The notes: a model not told the origin generated them from the sequence alone. A stretch of DNA of 64,000 nt from Aureitalea sp. L0-47 (GCF_026126405.1 NZ_JAFMTQ010000001.1:665052-729051); one strand, 5' to 3'. Shown: positions 25,266 through 35,238, counted from the stretch's first letter. A program made the numbers and translations.

Positions 25266-27338
25266 TTATTGATTTTTAACTAATTCCTCATAATTCGGAT
25301 GTAGATATTTATAAAAAAAAGCTAATTCAAGTTCTAGTTGATTGGGTAAATCTGTATAACCATGACCTCCTCCAGCTGTCTCAATTAGATATACATTTTC
25401 ATTACCTAATTCTTTCATACGTTGATGAAATTTTCTAGATTTTGCACAATGAGAAACATCATCATTACGACTTGTAAATTGTAAAATGGGTGGATAATCA
25501 TTATCAGACTCTAAAATATGTAAAGGTGATATCTTTCTCATGTAATTCCATTCTTCTGGTATGTCAGGATCACCTCGTTCCCCAAGAGCACCAGTTCCTC
25601 TTCCGCCTCCTGTTCCAGCTAGCTCCAAATCTATGGAACCACTTTTGATGACTACAGCACCAAAGAGACCTTGATTTTGAATAAATACGTTAGCAACCAA
25701 TAAGCCACCGTTGCTTGTACCATGAGAGCCGATCAATCCTGCCTTGGTAATTTGTTTTTTAATGAGGTCTTCCGCAACTGCCTTGAAATCATCGTAGGCA
25801 TTTTGTCTATTACTTTTTCTAGCGGCTTCATGCCAATCAGGACCATATTCACCTCCACCTCGAATATTGCTTAATACATAAACGCCACCATCATCTATCC
25901 ATTTTATGTACTGATTCAATGAATTTGGTAATATAGAATTTCCCCAACCACCATAACCTGTCATAATAACCGGATTATTTCCATCAATTTTTAAATCCTT
26001 CTTATGAATTATGAAGTAAGGTACTTTTGTACCGTCTCTGGATGTAGCAAACCATTGTTTTACTGTGTAATCATCCTGTTTCACAGGTTCATTATATTCA
26101 AGATATTTTTCTATATCTCCATTGGATTGTCGGACATATAGAACCCTTTCAAAAAAGCTTCTATAATCTATGTAATATCTGTTGGCCTTATTTTGGGTAG
26201 CTACAACTGTTAATCTGTTTCCAATTGGACTTTCAATCCTTTTGGATTGCCATTTGTCTTGGGCAAATGTCCATTCATACAACACCGATTGTACATCTTC
26301 TAGGGTTCTCACGATTAGAATGTCATTAGTATTCCATATGTTGTCAATGACATTTTTGGTATTTGATTCAGAAATCAAATTAAAATTCTTGTCACCATTC
26401 AAAAAGTCATTAAATTCTATGGCAATAATGCTTCCAGCTGGAAAATAGGTGTTTGCAGGTTTCCAGCCGCTTCTTAAATGCACGACAAACTGCCCTGAAA
26501 CAAACGTCATATCTGCCACGTCTTTAGGTAGATTAAGTCTAGTTAGCTTTTCATCTTTTAAATGATAGTAAACCTCATCAAAGGCTTGTTTTTGTTCTGT
26601 GACAAATAAATGATCTCCTCTTTTATGAAGCATTAAACCAGCCTTTTTAAGTTTAGTCTCAAAAAGCACCTTCGCATCTTCTATAGGTTCACCGCGAGTC
26701 CAAAGCCGTAATTTATATCCATATTCTTTTGGACTTTCTAAATTTGTACATACATAAATAGAATTTGCATCATGCCATTGTACCTGCGTTTGCGCAGGTG
26801 GCAATTGAAACGCATTTTCAGCGATTTGCTCTGTTTCGTAATTATACTCCGTTAAAGCCTTTAAAAGTCTTTTACCCTTTTTTTTGTAAAATATTAGACA
26901 GTCGTTGAAGTCTGGTGCACGACTAATTACTTCATCGAACAATAAATCACCTTCAATAGGAAGTTTAAGACTTTCTATATTAATTCTATTGGGCCGCATT
27001 CCTAACAAATAACTACTATAAGGCATACGACCCCAGTTTTTACCTGAAATTCGTTCAGCATAGTCGCCAATTTGGCTCGCATCAGGTGGAACTTGTGCTA
27101 AAAAATTCCATTTCTTTCTTTTAAAATATTTTTTATTCCATTTTTCTATAACTGGCAGTATTTCAATAGTTTTAAAATAATCTAAAGCCTCTGTTTTTCG
27201 GGCACTAGTCCATTCAATATTATCTTTGGACTCTAGCTCATGCAACCATTGGTAGTCTTCTAATTTAAATGTTTCATTTTGAGCAAAACTGTTAAGCCCA
27301 CCTAAGAGCATTAATATAAGGAAGAGGTAATCTTTCAT
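25266..27338 (-). CDS. Prolyl oligopeptidase family serine peptidase (S9A)
   Basis: 690 residues with a signal peptide ending near NSFAQ (residue 20), so it is exported. The N-terminal part forms the seven-bladed propeller of the family, and the C-terminal part the hydrolase domain. The catalytic triad is visible: Ser542 in HGTSNGG, Asp626 or Asp627 in SRNDDVS and His659 in GGGHGY. DYRSFFERVL and SNIRGGGEYGPDWHEA are family landmarks. It would cleave short proline-containing peptides in the periplasm. It is the largest single gene in an ordinary cassette here. Confidence 0.9.
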   Translation of the reverse strand: MKDYLFLILMLLGGLNSFAQNETFKLEDYQWLHELESKDNIEWTSARKTEALDYFKTIEILPVIEKWNKKYFKRKKWNFLAQVPPDASQIGDYAERISGKNWGRMPYSSYLLGMRPNRINIESLKLPIEGDLLFDEVISRAPDFNDCLIFYKKKGKRLLKALTEYNYETEQIAENAFQLPPAQTQVQWHDANSIYVCTNLESPKEYGYKLRLWTRGEPIEDAKVLFETKLKKAGLMLHKRGDHLFVTEQKQAFDEVYYHLKDEKLTRLNLPKDVADMTFVSGQFVVHLRSGWKPANTYFPAGSIIAIEFNDFLNGDKNFNLISESNTKNVIDNIWNTNDILIVRTLEDVQSVLYEWTFAQDKWQSKRIESPIGNRLTVVATQNKANRYYIDYRSFFERVLYVRQSNGDIEKYLEYNEPVKQDDYTVKQWFATSRDGTKVPYFIIHKKDLKIDGNNPVIMTGYGGWGNSILPNSLNQYIKWIDDGGVYVLSNIRGGGEYGPDWHEAARKSNRQNAYDDFKAVAEDLIKKQITKAGLIGSHGTSNGGLLVANVFIQNQGLFGAVVIKSGSIDLELAGTGGGRGTGALGERGDPDIPEEWNYMRKISPLHILESDNDYPPILQFTSRNDDVSHCAKSRKFHQRMKELGNENVYLIETAGGGHGYTDLPNQLELELAFFYKYLHPNYEELVKNQ

Positions 27339-27402
27339 AACAGTTTATTTTTTGATTTTACTATGTTTACTTAGCTCTTTTGCACGAACCACAATGTTGC
27401 AC

Positions 27403-27562
27403 AACGTCCACGGCTATGAATTCGGCGATGGGCCGGCGTTTTTAGGTAAATTTTGAAAATCCAAAAACGCTGCGCTCAGGGTTCGAATTTTTAGTGGACT
27501 TTTTATTTAAAAGGGAAGTTAATCAAATCAGTTCAATTTTGAGCTGATTTATAGCCACTGTT
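27403..27562 (-). repeat. attC-like site, GGCTATGAATTCG type
   Basis: Left core AAC 27403-27405, right core GTT 27560-27562. Stem GCGTTTTTAGG/CCAAAAACGC and right arm GAGCTGATTTATAGCC. It closes the DUF6090 copy 4 cassette with ends GTTGGGCTT/AAGCCCAAC (GTTGGGC is an exact GTTRRRY core). Confidence 0.9.
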
Positions 27563-27571
27563 GGGCTTTCG

Positions 27572-28309
27572 TTATTTATTTTCAATTCTTGAATCTAATT
27601 CTGTCTTTATTTTCTCTATTACTTCTTTTAATCGAACTATATCTCCATTATATCTTTCTATCCCTCTTCTTCTTGTTCTTTTTATTATGCTTAATACATT
27701 CAAAAACTCTTCATTACTTATTAAGCTACTATAATCATTAGGTTTCGCACTATATACTGAGTTATCAAAATATCTAATATTCTTTGAAAAAAATGGCATC
27801 ACAGTTAATGATTGTATCCTTTCTTCATCTTTATTATAATCTAAAATATCTGCCAAAGTAACATCATAAATATTTATAATATCATCCCGAAGTGAATCAT
27901 TTTTTATAAGTCCAACCCCAGTTGTTTGAAGTGACTTATATGATGAGCTTGTTATTAAAGCAGTATAAAAATGAGGCAGTAAGCCAAAGCTGTAATCAAG
28001 TTCTTCTGAATAAGGTAAACTGTTTTTACTGTAATTTTCTAATTTCGTAATTTCATCTATTGTTGATTCATGGAACGCCAGAGCAGTTTCTAACTCAGCT
28101 AAAGTTTGTTGTAAATCAACTCTTATGTTTTTGAGTATTTTAGTTTCTTCAGCTCTCTCTTTCCGATACTCATTCCAATTATTTATTTGAAGCGCAATCA
28201 AAATTCCAATAACGACAAGTATAATTTCTCCAATTGCATATATCAGATACTTACTGAATTTATTTTCAGAGAGTAACTTTTGTCTAATTTTTCTAAAGAA
28301 TTTTATCAT
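27572..28309 (-). CDS. DUF6090 family membrane protein, copy 4
   Basis: 245 residues, MIKFFRKIRQKLLSENKFSK, transmembrane helix near 26-45 (IGEIILVVIGILIALQIN), then NNWNEYRKERAEE and a helical domain. Its short 5' leader (CCAACCAATAACCAATG) is close to that of copy 1 at 3373. No MIKFFRG leader hairpin precedes it, unlike copies 2 and 3. A single gene in a perfectly bounded cassette. Function unknown. Confidence 0.88.
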   Translation of the reverse strand: MIKFFRKIRQKLLSENKFSKYLIYAIGEIILVVIGILIALQINNWNEYRKERAEETKILKNIRVDLQQTLAELETALAFHESTIDEITKLENYSKNSLPYSEELDYSFGLLPHFYTALITSSSYKSLQTTGVGLIKNDSLRDDIINIYDVTLADILDYNKDEERIQSLTVMPFFSKNIRYFDNSVYSAKPNDYSSLISNEEFLNVLSIIKRTRRRGIERYNGDIVRLKEVIEKIKTELDSRIENK

Positions 28310-28339
28310 TGGTTATTGGTTGGTCAAATAATGAAGCCC

Positions 28340-28502
28340 AACGTCCACGGCTATGAATTCGACGCACTTGGCCAGCAGTTTTGGGTAGCTTTTTGCACCC
28401 AAAAGTGCTGCTGCGGATAAGTCGGATTCGCCATGAGCTTAATTTAAAGATGAAGTTAGTGATTTTAGCTCAAAACCCTGGCGTTGATTTATAGCCACTG
28501 TT
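28340..28502 (-). repeat. attC-like site, long GGCTATGAATTCGACGC type
   Basis: Left core AAC 28340-28342, right core GTT 28500-28502. Nearly the same as the sites at 29188, 37964 and 41239. It closes the 28512 cassette with ends GTTGTAAGTA/TACTTACAAC. Confidence 0.92.
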
Positions 28503-28511
28503 GTAAGTAGT

Positions 28512-29165
28512 TTATTTATTGAAAATTTTTACTGCGGCAAATATCAGGAGAATCAAAAACACTCCACCGCCAACATATTTTCCTAGAGCATATGCTATTC
28601 GAACGCTAGTTTCAGTACCTTCATATTGGGAGATGCTTTCGATGTTATTTATTCGAATAGAATTATGGAAATTATCTCGAATACTTTCGTCGAAATCTTC
28701 ATAATTGACATAGGATAGAGTATAAGTTTCTTTGCCTAATTGATAAATCTTCGAATCAAAGACTGGCTCACCTTGTTCATTCCCAAAAGAAACAAAATAT
28801 CCCGTCAATCCATTTTCTAGAAACGATTTTTTGTTGATAATCCTATATGGGATAGATTCCTGCATTCCGTCTATTAGTTTTAGATAAAAATCATTCAAAC
28901 TAGCCGAATCGTGTGGTAACGTGGACAATTCTTTTTCTACTTTTTTAGTCTTATTCATTCTTTGAGCAACGAAATTATGATTGTCAATATTTAAGCTCAT
29001 TGCTTTTACAGTAAATCCTTGGGCTATCGTGTCATGTACCATGATTTCATTTGATGGCATTGAGAAAGATAGAACAGTATCCAAGTCAAATTCGTACCAT
29101 TCATTGTTTTGAGAAAATACCGAACTGGAAGAAAGTACTAGTAGAAAAATTAATAGATGCCTCAT
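28512..29165 (-). CDS. Hypothetical exported protein with C-terminal membrane anchor
   Basis: 217 residues. A signal peptide (about 1-18, ending VFSQ), a beta-rich extracytoplasmic domain with FSMPSNEIMVHDTIAQGF and YTLSYVNYEDFDESIRDNF, and a C-terminal transmembrane helix near 197-214 (GGGVFLILLIFAAVKIF). No known family is recognised. It stands alone in a cassette with a perfect 10-bp end pair. A surface or periplasm-facing role is inferred from topology only. Confidence 0.65.
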   Translation of the reverse strand: MRHLLIFLLVLSSSSVFSQNNEWYEFDLDTVLSFSMPSNEIMVHDTIAQGFTVKAMSLNIDNHNFVAQRMNKTKKVEKELSTLPHDSASLNDFYLKLIDGMQESIPYRIINKKSFLENGLTGYFVSFGNEQGEPVFDSKIYQLGKETYTLSYVNYEDFDESIRDNFHNSIRINNIESISQYEGTETSVRIAYALGKYVGGGVFLILLIFAAVKIFNK

Positions 29166-29187
29166 GTCTATTTAATAAATTACTTAC

Positions 29188-29353
29188 AACGTCCACGGCT
29201 ATGAATTCGACGCGCTTGGCCAGCGGTTTTGGGTAGCTTTTTGCACCCAAAAGTGCTCCAGCGATGAGTCGGATTTATAACTCGTGTTTATAATTAGTAG
29301 ATGAAGTTAACGATTTTCGGCAAAAACCCTGGCGTTGATTTATAGCCACTGTT
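29188..29353 (-). repeat. attC-like site, long GGCTATGAATTCGACGC type
   Basis: Left core AAC 29188-29190, right core GTT 29351-29353. Inner stem TTTTGGGT/ACCCAAAA. It closes the 29364 cassette with ends GTTGTAAAAC/GTTTTACAAC. Confidence 0.92.
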
Positions 29354-29363
29354 GTAAAACGAT

Positions 29364-29969
29364 TTACTTCCCAAACCCGATCTTAAATTTTTCAGGATCA
29401 ACTACATTTCTTAATTCTATTACTTTGTTGTCGAACTCATTGTTAGAAATGACACGAATAGATTTGAGCCATTTGAAGTTACTGAGTTGTTCCTCATATC
29501 CCAAGTTCTTGTCAATTGTACCGTAATTATCAAGTAAATATTTATCTCTTGTGGTTATTAGTTCATTTATAAATTCTTCGACAGTAATTGGGCTTGGAAT
29601 TGACTGGTGGAAATGTAGATAAGTACCATTTGAGAGTTTAATCTTCCAAAGTTTTTCTTTAGTCAGCCAATAGTATCCAATGACTGGAATTCCAAATAAT
29701 AGACTTACAATCCCTAAATAACCAGTTTGAAGATTTTCAACAAACATTCCTAGTAGTAATAATAACACACCAAACAAAAGCCCCCCAATACCTAGAAGCA
29801 AAGTTATGTAGCTATTGTTGTTTGCTCTTACCTTCTCGCCATCTATATTTTCATACGGGATATCCATTTCATCACCATTACCGTAACTAATCTTGTAGAA
29901 AAATAACTTGGATTCCCCTAATCGATATTCTCTGGTGATAAAATTCTTCTTCTGGATTAATTCCTTCAT
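29364..29969 (-). CDS. Hypothetical membrane protein with two transmembrane segments
   Basis: 201 residues. The N-terminal 50 residues are soluble. Two membrane segments follow (about 53-76 and 84-101: LLLGIGGLLFGVLLLLLG and LGIVSLLFGIPVIGYYWL). The C-terminal half is cytosolic and mixed alpha/beta, with LWKIKLSNGTYLHFHQ. Not recognised. It is the cassette next to the ilv block, with a perfect 10-bp end pair. Confidence 0.6.
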   Translation of the reverse strand: MKELIQKKNFITREYRLGESKLFFYKISYGNGDEMDIPYENIDGEKVRANNNSYITLLLGIGGLLFGVLLLLLGMFVENLQTGYLGIVSLLFGIPVIGYYWLTKEKLWKIKLSNGTYLHFHQSIPSPITVEEFINELITTRDKYLLDNYGTIDKNLGYEEQLSNFKWLKSIRVISNNEFDNKVIELRNVVDPEKFKIGFGK

Positions 29970-29988
29970 TATTTTTAAATTGTTTTAC

Positions 29989-30058
29989 AACGGTTCTCAA
30001 CTAGGAGACGCGGGCTTCTCGGTTGTGGTCGTTCAGCCCGTGGCTTTTAGTTGATGTT
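29989..30058 (-). repeat. Short attC-like site at the ilv block
   Basis: Left core AAC 29989-29991, right core GTT 30056-30058. Arms TCAACTA/TAGTTGA and inner GCGGGC/GCCCGT. The tag GTTATGGTTAA starting at 30056 is mirrored by TTAACCATAAC at 37956-37966, so this site formally closes a cassette that contains the whole ilv operon. Confidence 0.82.
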
Positions 30059-30080
30059 ATGGTTAAAAATGATAATTTAA

Positions 30081-30112
30081 TTTGTCAAGTTCTAAATCTT
30101 ATTATAGATTTG
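30081..30112 (+). promoter_or_regulatory. Promoter of the ilv operon (Bacteroidota type)
   Basis: TTTG (30081-30084), 20 bp spacer, TAGATTTG (30105-30112). This matches the Bacteroidota consensus TTTG-N19/20-TAnnTTTG. Transcription would start near 30119, just before the first leader peptide. Confidence 0.8.
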
Positions 30113-30120
30113 CGATCGTA

Positions 30121-30183
30121 ATGAGAAAAATGAAGAATATTACTGCCATTATTGAAGTCGTGATTATTGATCACAGGCTCTAG
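30121..30183 (+). CDS. ilv attenuator leader peptide 1
   Basis: The 20 codons read MRKMKNITAIIEVVIIDHRL, with a run rich in Ile, Val and Thr (ITAIIEVVII). The stop TAG is directly followed by GGATGG, which can pair with CCATCC of the terminator stem at 30213. Stalling at Ile or Val codons would favour the antiterminator and transcription of ilvE onward. Confidence 0.82.
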   Translation: MRKMKNITAIIEVVIIDHRL

Positions 30184-30212
30184 GGATGGTATATGCAGAT
30201 ATAAAGATTTGA

Positions 30213-30238
30213 AGCCATCCATTAGGGTGGCTTTTTTT
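30213..30238 (+). terminator. ilv attenuator terminator 1
   Basis: Stem AGCCATCC/GGGTGGCT (one G-U pair), loop ATTA, followed by seven T. The competing pairing is GGATGG at 30184-30189 with CCATCC at 30215-30220. Confidence 0.85.
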
Positions 30239-30253
30239 ATGAATAGAACTTAG

Positions 30254-30313
30254 ATGAAACGCACATTGAACAACATTATTATCGTCATTATTATTTCTGC
30301 TCTGCTCGAGTGA
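30254..30313 (+). CDS. ilv attenuator leader peptide 2
   Basis: The 19 codons read MKRTLNNIIIVIIISALLE, with six Ile codons, one Val and three Leu. Its end overlaps GAGTGAGA, which can pair with TCTCAC in the loop side of the next terminator. It forms a second attenuator in series with the first. Confidence 0.82.
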   Translation: MKRTLNNIIIVIIISALLE

Positions 30314-30341
30314 GATTAGGACGATTGTATGTATAACACTG

Positions 30342-30374
30342 AGCCCTTCTCACTTCGAGAAGGGCTTTTTTTTT
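30342..30374 (+). terminator. ilv attenuator terminator 2
   Basis: Perfect 10-bp stem AGCCCTTCTC/GAGAAGGGCT with a 5-nt loop and nine T, 20 bp before the ilvE start. Confidence 0.9.
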
Positions 30375-30394
30375 GAATCAAATAAACACATAAT

Positions 30395-31285
30395 ATGTAT
30401 TACAATGAAAACACCACCATCTTTCTAGATGGTAACTGGATGAAAGCATCAGAAGCCTCAACCGACCTGTACGCGCAAACCATGCACTATGGTTCTGGCG
30501 TTTTTGAAGGAATTCGTTCTTACGCGACTGAGGAAGGAGCTCGCGTATTTAAGGCCCATGAACATTACGAACGATTGTTCTATTCAGCAGAGAAAATGCA
30601 CATTAAACTCGATTATACGGTTGATCAATTGGTTGAGCTGACATATCAATTGCTCGATCGGAACGGTCTCCACAATGCATACATCCGTCCTCTTGTTTAT
30701 CTCGGCGCAAATATGACTTTACAGCCAACAGATGAGGTGCATGTGATGCTCTGTGCTTGGAGTTGGGATCGTTACCTCGGTGATCAATTACTTAGCGTCA
30801 TGACTTCCTCTTATCAGCGACCTAATCCTAAATCGTGTCATGTGGAAGCCAAAGTGACAGGGCATTATACAAATTCCATTTTGGCAACAACAGAAGCTAA
30901 GCAAAAGGGGTTCGATGAAGCGTTACTTCTGGATATGAATGGATACGTTGCAGAAGGTCCTGGTGCAAATTTCTTCTTTGAAAAGGATGAGAAATTGTTC
31001 ACCGCTCCGCTCGGCAACATTTTAGCAGGAATTACCCGCCAGACTGTATTCGAACTCGCTGATGAACTCGGTATCGAAGTGGTGGAGAAGCACTTCACCC
31101 CAGAGGACGTATATGATGCCGATGGTGCATTTTTCACAGGAACGGCAGCTGAAGTAGCAGGCATTGAAAGTTTGGATGGAAACACATTTGGTCTACAATG
31201 GGAAGAAACCTTAGGAGCTGTGCTTTCGACAGCCTATCTCAATCGCGTTCAAAAACTTGAATACAAAAATTTCGAATTAGTATGA
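30395..31285 (+). CDS. ilvE: Branched-chain amino acid aminotransferase
   Basis: 296 residues, fold type IV PLP enzyme. [18 protein letters not shown] is the N-terminal landmark, the PLP lysine lies in [12 protein letters not shown], and the cofactor-binding turn [11 protein letters not shown] follows. It transfers the amino group in the last step of Ile, Val and Leu synthesis. It is the first gene of the ilv operon behind two attenuators. Its stop overlaps the ilvD start (ATGA). Genes here are on the plus strand, opposite to the surrounding cassettes. Confidence 0.95.
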   Translation: MYYNENTTIFLDGNWMKASEASTDLYAQTMHYGSGVFEGIRSYATEEGARVFKAHEHYERLFYSAEKMHIKLDYTVDQLVELTYQLLDRNGLHNAYIRPLVYLGANMTLQPTDEVHVMLCAWSWDRYLGDQLLSVMTSSYQRPNPKSCHVEAKVTGHYTNSILATTEAKQKGFDEALLLDMNGYVAEGPGANFFFEKDEKLFTAPLGNILAGITRQTVFELADELGIEVVEKHFTPEDVYDADGAFFTGTAAEVAGIESLDGNTFGLQWEETLGAVLSTAYLNRVQKLEYKNFELV

Positions 31286-32955
31286 AACTGAATAAGTACA
31301 GTTGTCGAATCACGCAAGATGATTCTCAACCTGCGGCACAGGCCATGCTTCATGCAATAGGTCTGAGTAAGGAAGACTTGGATAAGCCGTTTGTTGGTAT
31401 TGCAAGCACCGGTTATGAAGGAAATCCATGCAACATGCATCTAAACGACCTCGCAAAGAAAGTCAAAGAGGGTACGTCGAACGAAAACCTTGTTGGATTG
31501 ATTTTCAATACGATTGGAGTAAGTGACGGAATATCTATGGGAACACCTGGAATGCGTTATTCTTTACCCTCACGTGATGTGATTGCTGATTCCATGGAAA
31601 CGGTGGTAGAAGGAATGTCATATGATGGACTCGTAACTGTAGTCGGGTGTGATAAAAACATGCCTGGTGCGTTGATGGCCATGTTGCGTGTAAATCGCCC
31701 AAGTGTATTGGTCTATGGAGGTACAATCGCCTCTGGATGTCATGAAGGAAAGAAACTCGATGTTGTTTCTGCTTTTGAAGCTTGGGGAAAGAAAAATGCT
31801 GGAACCATCGATGACCATGAGTACCAACAGGTGATAGAAAAAGCATGTCCTGGTGCTGGAGCATGCGGAGGGATGTACACGGCAAATACCATGGCGTCAG
31901 CAATTGAAGCTTTGGGGATGTCCTTACCATTCAATTCATCTAATCCTGCGCTGTCCGATGCAAAGATTAAAGAAAGTGTTCGAGCTGGGGAGGCATTGCG
32001 CTTGCTGCTAGAGAAAGATATCAAACCTCTAGATATTGTAACGAGAAAGTCTCTTGAGAATGCCATTCGATTGGTTACTGTACTTGGAGGGTCGACTAAT
32101 GCGGTGCTGCATTTTTTAGCGATAGCAAGTACTGCTGGGGTCGAATTTACCTTGGATGATTTCCAACATATCTCTGATACAACACCATTCTTGGCGGATT
32201 TGAAACCAAGTGGAAAGTACTTAATGGAAGACGTGCATGAGGTTGGTGGAATCCCAGCGGTATTGAAGTATCTACTCGAACAAGGATTGCTTCACGGCGA
32301 TTGTATGACGGTCACAGGAAAAACGCTCGCTGAGAATTTGGTGGAAGTGGATTCCTTGGCCGAAGGTCAGGATGTGATCAAACCACTTGAGAAGCCGATC
32401 AAAGCAAATGGGCATCTGCGCATCTTGAAAGGAAATCTTTCTCCAACGGGAGCCGTAGCCAAAATAACCGGAAAGGAAGGACTTCAATTTACAGGAAATG
32501 CACGGGTGTTCAATTCTGAATACGAAGCGAATGAGGGTATACGCAACGGTAAGGTGGTGAAAGGTGATGTCGTAGTAATTCGTTACGAAGGGCCTCAAGG
32601 AGGTCCAGGTATGCCTGAGATGCTGAAGCCAACTGCTGCGATTATTGGTGCAGGACTTGGAAACGATGTGGCCTTAATTACAGATGGTCGATTCTCAGGA
32701 GGATCGCACGGCTTTGTTGTGGGACATGTTTCTCCGGAAGCCCAGGTAGGTGGGCCAATAGCCTTAGTTAACAATGGCGACAAGATTACGATCGACGCAG
32801 TAAAGAATACGATCGAACTTGATGTTTCTGAATCCGAATTAATGGAACGAAAAAAGGCCTGGAAGGCACCAGCGTTAAAGTTCCAGCGAGGAGTTTTGAG
32901 CAAGTATGCACGAACGGTTTCATCAGCATCGGAAGGATGTGTAACAGATAAATAG
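31282..32955 (+). CDS. ilvD: Dihydroxy-acid dehydratase
   Basis: 557 residues, the usual length. Cluster and active-site motifs are present: [22 protein letters not shown] with its cysteine, [16 protein letters not shown], and the C-terminal [10 protein letters not shown]. It dehydrates dihydroxy acids to 2-oxo acids in Ile and Val synthesis using an Fe-S cluster. It overlaps ilvE by 4 nt and is followed by ilvB after 6 nt. Confidence 0.96.
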   Translation: MKLNKYSCRITQDDSQPAAQAMLHAIGLSKEDLDKPFVGIASTGYEGNPCNMHLNDLAKKVKEGTSNENLVGLIFNTIGVSDGISMGTPGMRYSLPSRDVIADSMETVVEGMSYDGLVTVVGCDKNMPGALMAMLRVNRPSVLVYGGTIASGCHEGKKLDVVSAFEAWGKKNAGTIDDHEYQQVIEKACPGAGACGGMYTANTMASAIEALGMSLPFNSSNPALSDAKIKESVRAGEALRLLLEKDIKPLDIVTRKSLENAIRLVTVLGGSTNAVLHFLAIASTAGVEFTLDDFQHISDTTPFLADLKPSGKYLMEDVHEVGGIPAVLKYLLEQGLLHGDCMTVTGKTLAENLVEVDSLAEGQDVIKPLEKPIKANGHLRILKGNLSPTGAVAKITGKEGLQFTGNARVFNSEYEANEGIRNGKVVKGDVVVIRYEGPQGGPGMPEMLKPTAAIIGAGLGNDVALITDGRFSGGSHGFVVGHVSPEAQVGGPIALVNNGDKITIDAVKNTIELDVSESELMERKKAWKAPALKFQRGVLSKYARTVSSASEGCVTDK

Positions 32956-32961
32956 CAAATC

Positions 32962-34692
32962 ATGAGAACATTGGAATTAACAAGAAGTGAGAGTAAACCA
33001 GAAACGCAAACAATGTCTGGAGCACAAGCAGTGGTCCAAGCCTTAATCGATGAAGGAACAGAGTTGATGTTTGGATACCCTGGTGGTGCAATTATGCCCG
33101 TGTACGATGCGTTGTACGACGTTGAAGATAAATTGGAGCATGTGTTAACCAGGCACGAGCAAGGGGCTGTTCACGCTGCTCAAGGTTATGCCCGAGCGAC
33201 AGGTAAAGTAGGCGTCTGTTTGGCAACGTCTGGACCTGGTGCAACGAACTTAATCACAGGAATCGCTGATGCGCAAATCGACTCTACGCCGTTGGTGTGC
33301 ATCACAGGTCAAGTGCACAGTCACTTACTCGGAACGGATGCATTTCAAGAAACTGATGTCATTGGTATTTCTATGCCGGTAACGAAGTGGAACTATCAAG
33401 TCACACGAGCTGAAGAGATCCCAGAGGCGATTGCAAAGGCCTTTTATATTGCGCGTTCAGGAAAACCAGGTCCAGTCTTGGTAGATATAACAAAAGATGC
33501 GCAATTCGAGCAATTGGACTATGCGTACAAGCCTTTTGGAGGAATGCGTAGCTATCAGCCAGTATCGGCCTTGAATTCTAAGGCGATCGAACAAGCCGCT
33601 GAACTCATCAACTCTGCAAAGAAGCCATTTGTCCTGTTTGGTCAAGGGATTATCCTTTCTGGAGCCGAGCAAGAATTCAAAACCTTCATTGAAAAGGCTG
33701 GACTGCCAGCAGCGTGGACAATAATGGGGTTATCGGCGCTTGAATCAGATCATTATCTGAATGTCGGAATGCTCGGGATGCATGGAAATTATGGACCGAA
33801 TAAATTGACGAATGAATGTGATGTGCTTATTGCCGTTGGAATGCGTTTCGATGACCGAGTGACTGGTGATCTATCACGTTATGCAAAGCAAGCGAAGGTG
33901 GTACATTTGGAAATCGATCCCGCTGAGATCAACAAGAATGTGCATGCAGATGTACCCGTGCTGGGTGATGCGAAAGCATCATTGAAAGCCCTGACTGAGT
34001 TAGTAGAGCCAAAGTCAAATGAGGAATGGTTAGCATGCTTTCGAGCATTAGAGCGGGAAGAGCGCGAAGCAGTCATTAATGAAGAACTGAATCCAAGCAG
34101 TCCAATAATGACTATGGGCGAAGTGATCGATGAAATCAATACTGCGAGCAAAGGCGACGCAATCGTTGTGACCGATGTAGGTCAGCACCAAATGGTGGCC
34201 TGTCGTTATGCTAAGTTCAATGAATCAAAATCGATGATTACATCAGGTGGCTTAGGAACGATGGGCTTTTGCCTGCCAGCTGCAATAGGAGCAAAAATGG
34301 GATGTCCAGAAAAGGAAGTTGTCGCTGTGATTGGTGATGGTGGTTTTCAAATGACCATCCAAGAATTAGGTACCATTTTCCAAGCTAAGACGGCAGTCAA
34401 AATTGTTGTGTTGAACAATGAATTTTTGGGCATGGTGCGCCAGTGGCAAGAATTGTTCTTCGATAAGCGCTATGCATCCACAACAATGGTGAATCCTGAT
34501 TTCCAAACGATTGTGAAGGGATATGGTATTCGGACGAGAAAAGTCGAAGTACGCGAAGACTTGGCCGAAGCTGTAGCTGAAATGATGATGTACGAGGGGT
34601 CTTATTTCCTTGAAGTTCTGGTGGGCAAGGAGAACAATGTGTTCCCAATGGTTCCGACAGGTGCTTCAGTTTCTGAAATCCGACTCAAATAA
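32962..34692 (+). CDS. ilvB: Acetolactate synthase, large subunit
   Basis: 576 residues, a thiamine-diphosphate enzyme. The N-terminal part has FGYPGGAIMPVYDAL and the catalytic glutamate in RHEQGAVHAAQGYAR. The ThDP motif is IGDGGFQMTIQELGTI through VVLNNEFLGMVRQWQ. It condenses pyruvate with pyruvate or 2-oxobutyrate. The regulatory subunit gene ilvN follows after 8 nt. Confidence 0.96.
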   Translation: MRTLELTRSESKPETQTMSGAQAVVQALIDEGTELMFGYPGGAIMPVYDALYDVEDKLEHVLTRHEQGAVHAAQGYARATGKVGVCLATSGPGATNLITGIADAQIDSTPLVCITGQVHSHLLGTDAFQETDVIGISMPVTKWNYQVTRAEEIPEAIAKAFYIARSGKPGPVLVDITKDAQFEQLDYAYKPFGGMRSYQPVSALNSKAIEQAAELINSAKKPFVLFGQGIILSGAEQEFKTFIEKAGLPAAWTIMGLSALESDHYLNVGMLGMHGNYGPNKLTNECDVLIAVGMRFDDRVTGDLSRYAKQAKVVHLEIDPAEINKNVHADVPVLGDAKASLKALTELVEPKSNEEWLACFRALEREEREAVINEELNPSSPIMTMGEVIDEINTASKGDAIVVTDVGQHQMVACRYAKFNESKSMITSGGLGTMGFCLPAAIGAKMGCPEKEVVAVIGDGGFQMTIQELGTIFQAKTAVKIVVLNNEFLGMVRQWQELFFDKRYASTTMVNPDFQTIVKGYGIRTRKVEVREDLAEAVAEMMMYEGSYFLEVLVGKENNVFPMVPTGASVSEIRLK

Positions 34693-34700
34693 GAATAGTA

Positions 34701-35234
34701 ATGAAAAAAAGATACACAATATCCGTATTTACCGAAGATAATGTGGGGCTGTTAAACCGGGTCACAATCATCTTCACAAGAAGAAAAATAAACATCGAAA
34801 GTATTGCTGCTTCAGACAGTGAGGTAAAGAATGTACATCGTTATACCATAGTTATTACAGAGACCGAAGATCTGGTCAAAAAGGTGGTGCTACAACTCGA
34901 AAAGCAAGTGGAAGTGATCAAGGCTTTTTACCATGAGGACGACGCAATTGTATATCAGGAGATCGCATTATATAAGGTGCCGACAGATATCTTGGTAGCT
35001 GGAAAAGAGGCGGAAAAAATCGTGAGATCACATTACGCACGGGTCTTATCGGTCGAAGCTGATTTCACAGTGATAGAGAAAACAGGACACAAAGAAGAGA
35101 CTCAAGCGCTGTTCAATGATCTGGAGCCGTATGGTATTTTGGAATTTGTCCGTTCGGGCCGAATTGCCATCAGCAAACCAATGAAAACTTTGACATCAAT
35201 AGTAGAAGAATTAGAAAACGAGATTAACAATTAA
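34701..35234 (+). CDS. ilvN: Acetolactate synthase, small (regulatory) subunit
   Basis: 177 residues. The N-terminal ACT domain, which binds valine in this family, opens [20 protein letters not shown] and carries the INIESIAAS segment. The C-terminal half ([30 protein letters not shown]) contacts the large subunit. Length and order next to ilvB are typical. Confidence 0.94.
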   Translation: MKKRYTISVFTEDNVGLLNRVTIIFTRRKINIESIAASDSEVKNVHRYTIVITETEDLVKKVVLQLEKQVEVIKAFYHEDDAIVYQEIALYKVPTDILVAGKEAEKIVRSHYARVLSVEADFTVIEKTGHKEETQALFNDLEPYGILEFVRSGRIAISKPMKTLTSIVEELENEINN

Positions 35235-35238
35235 GAAC

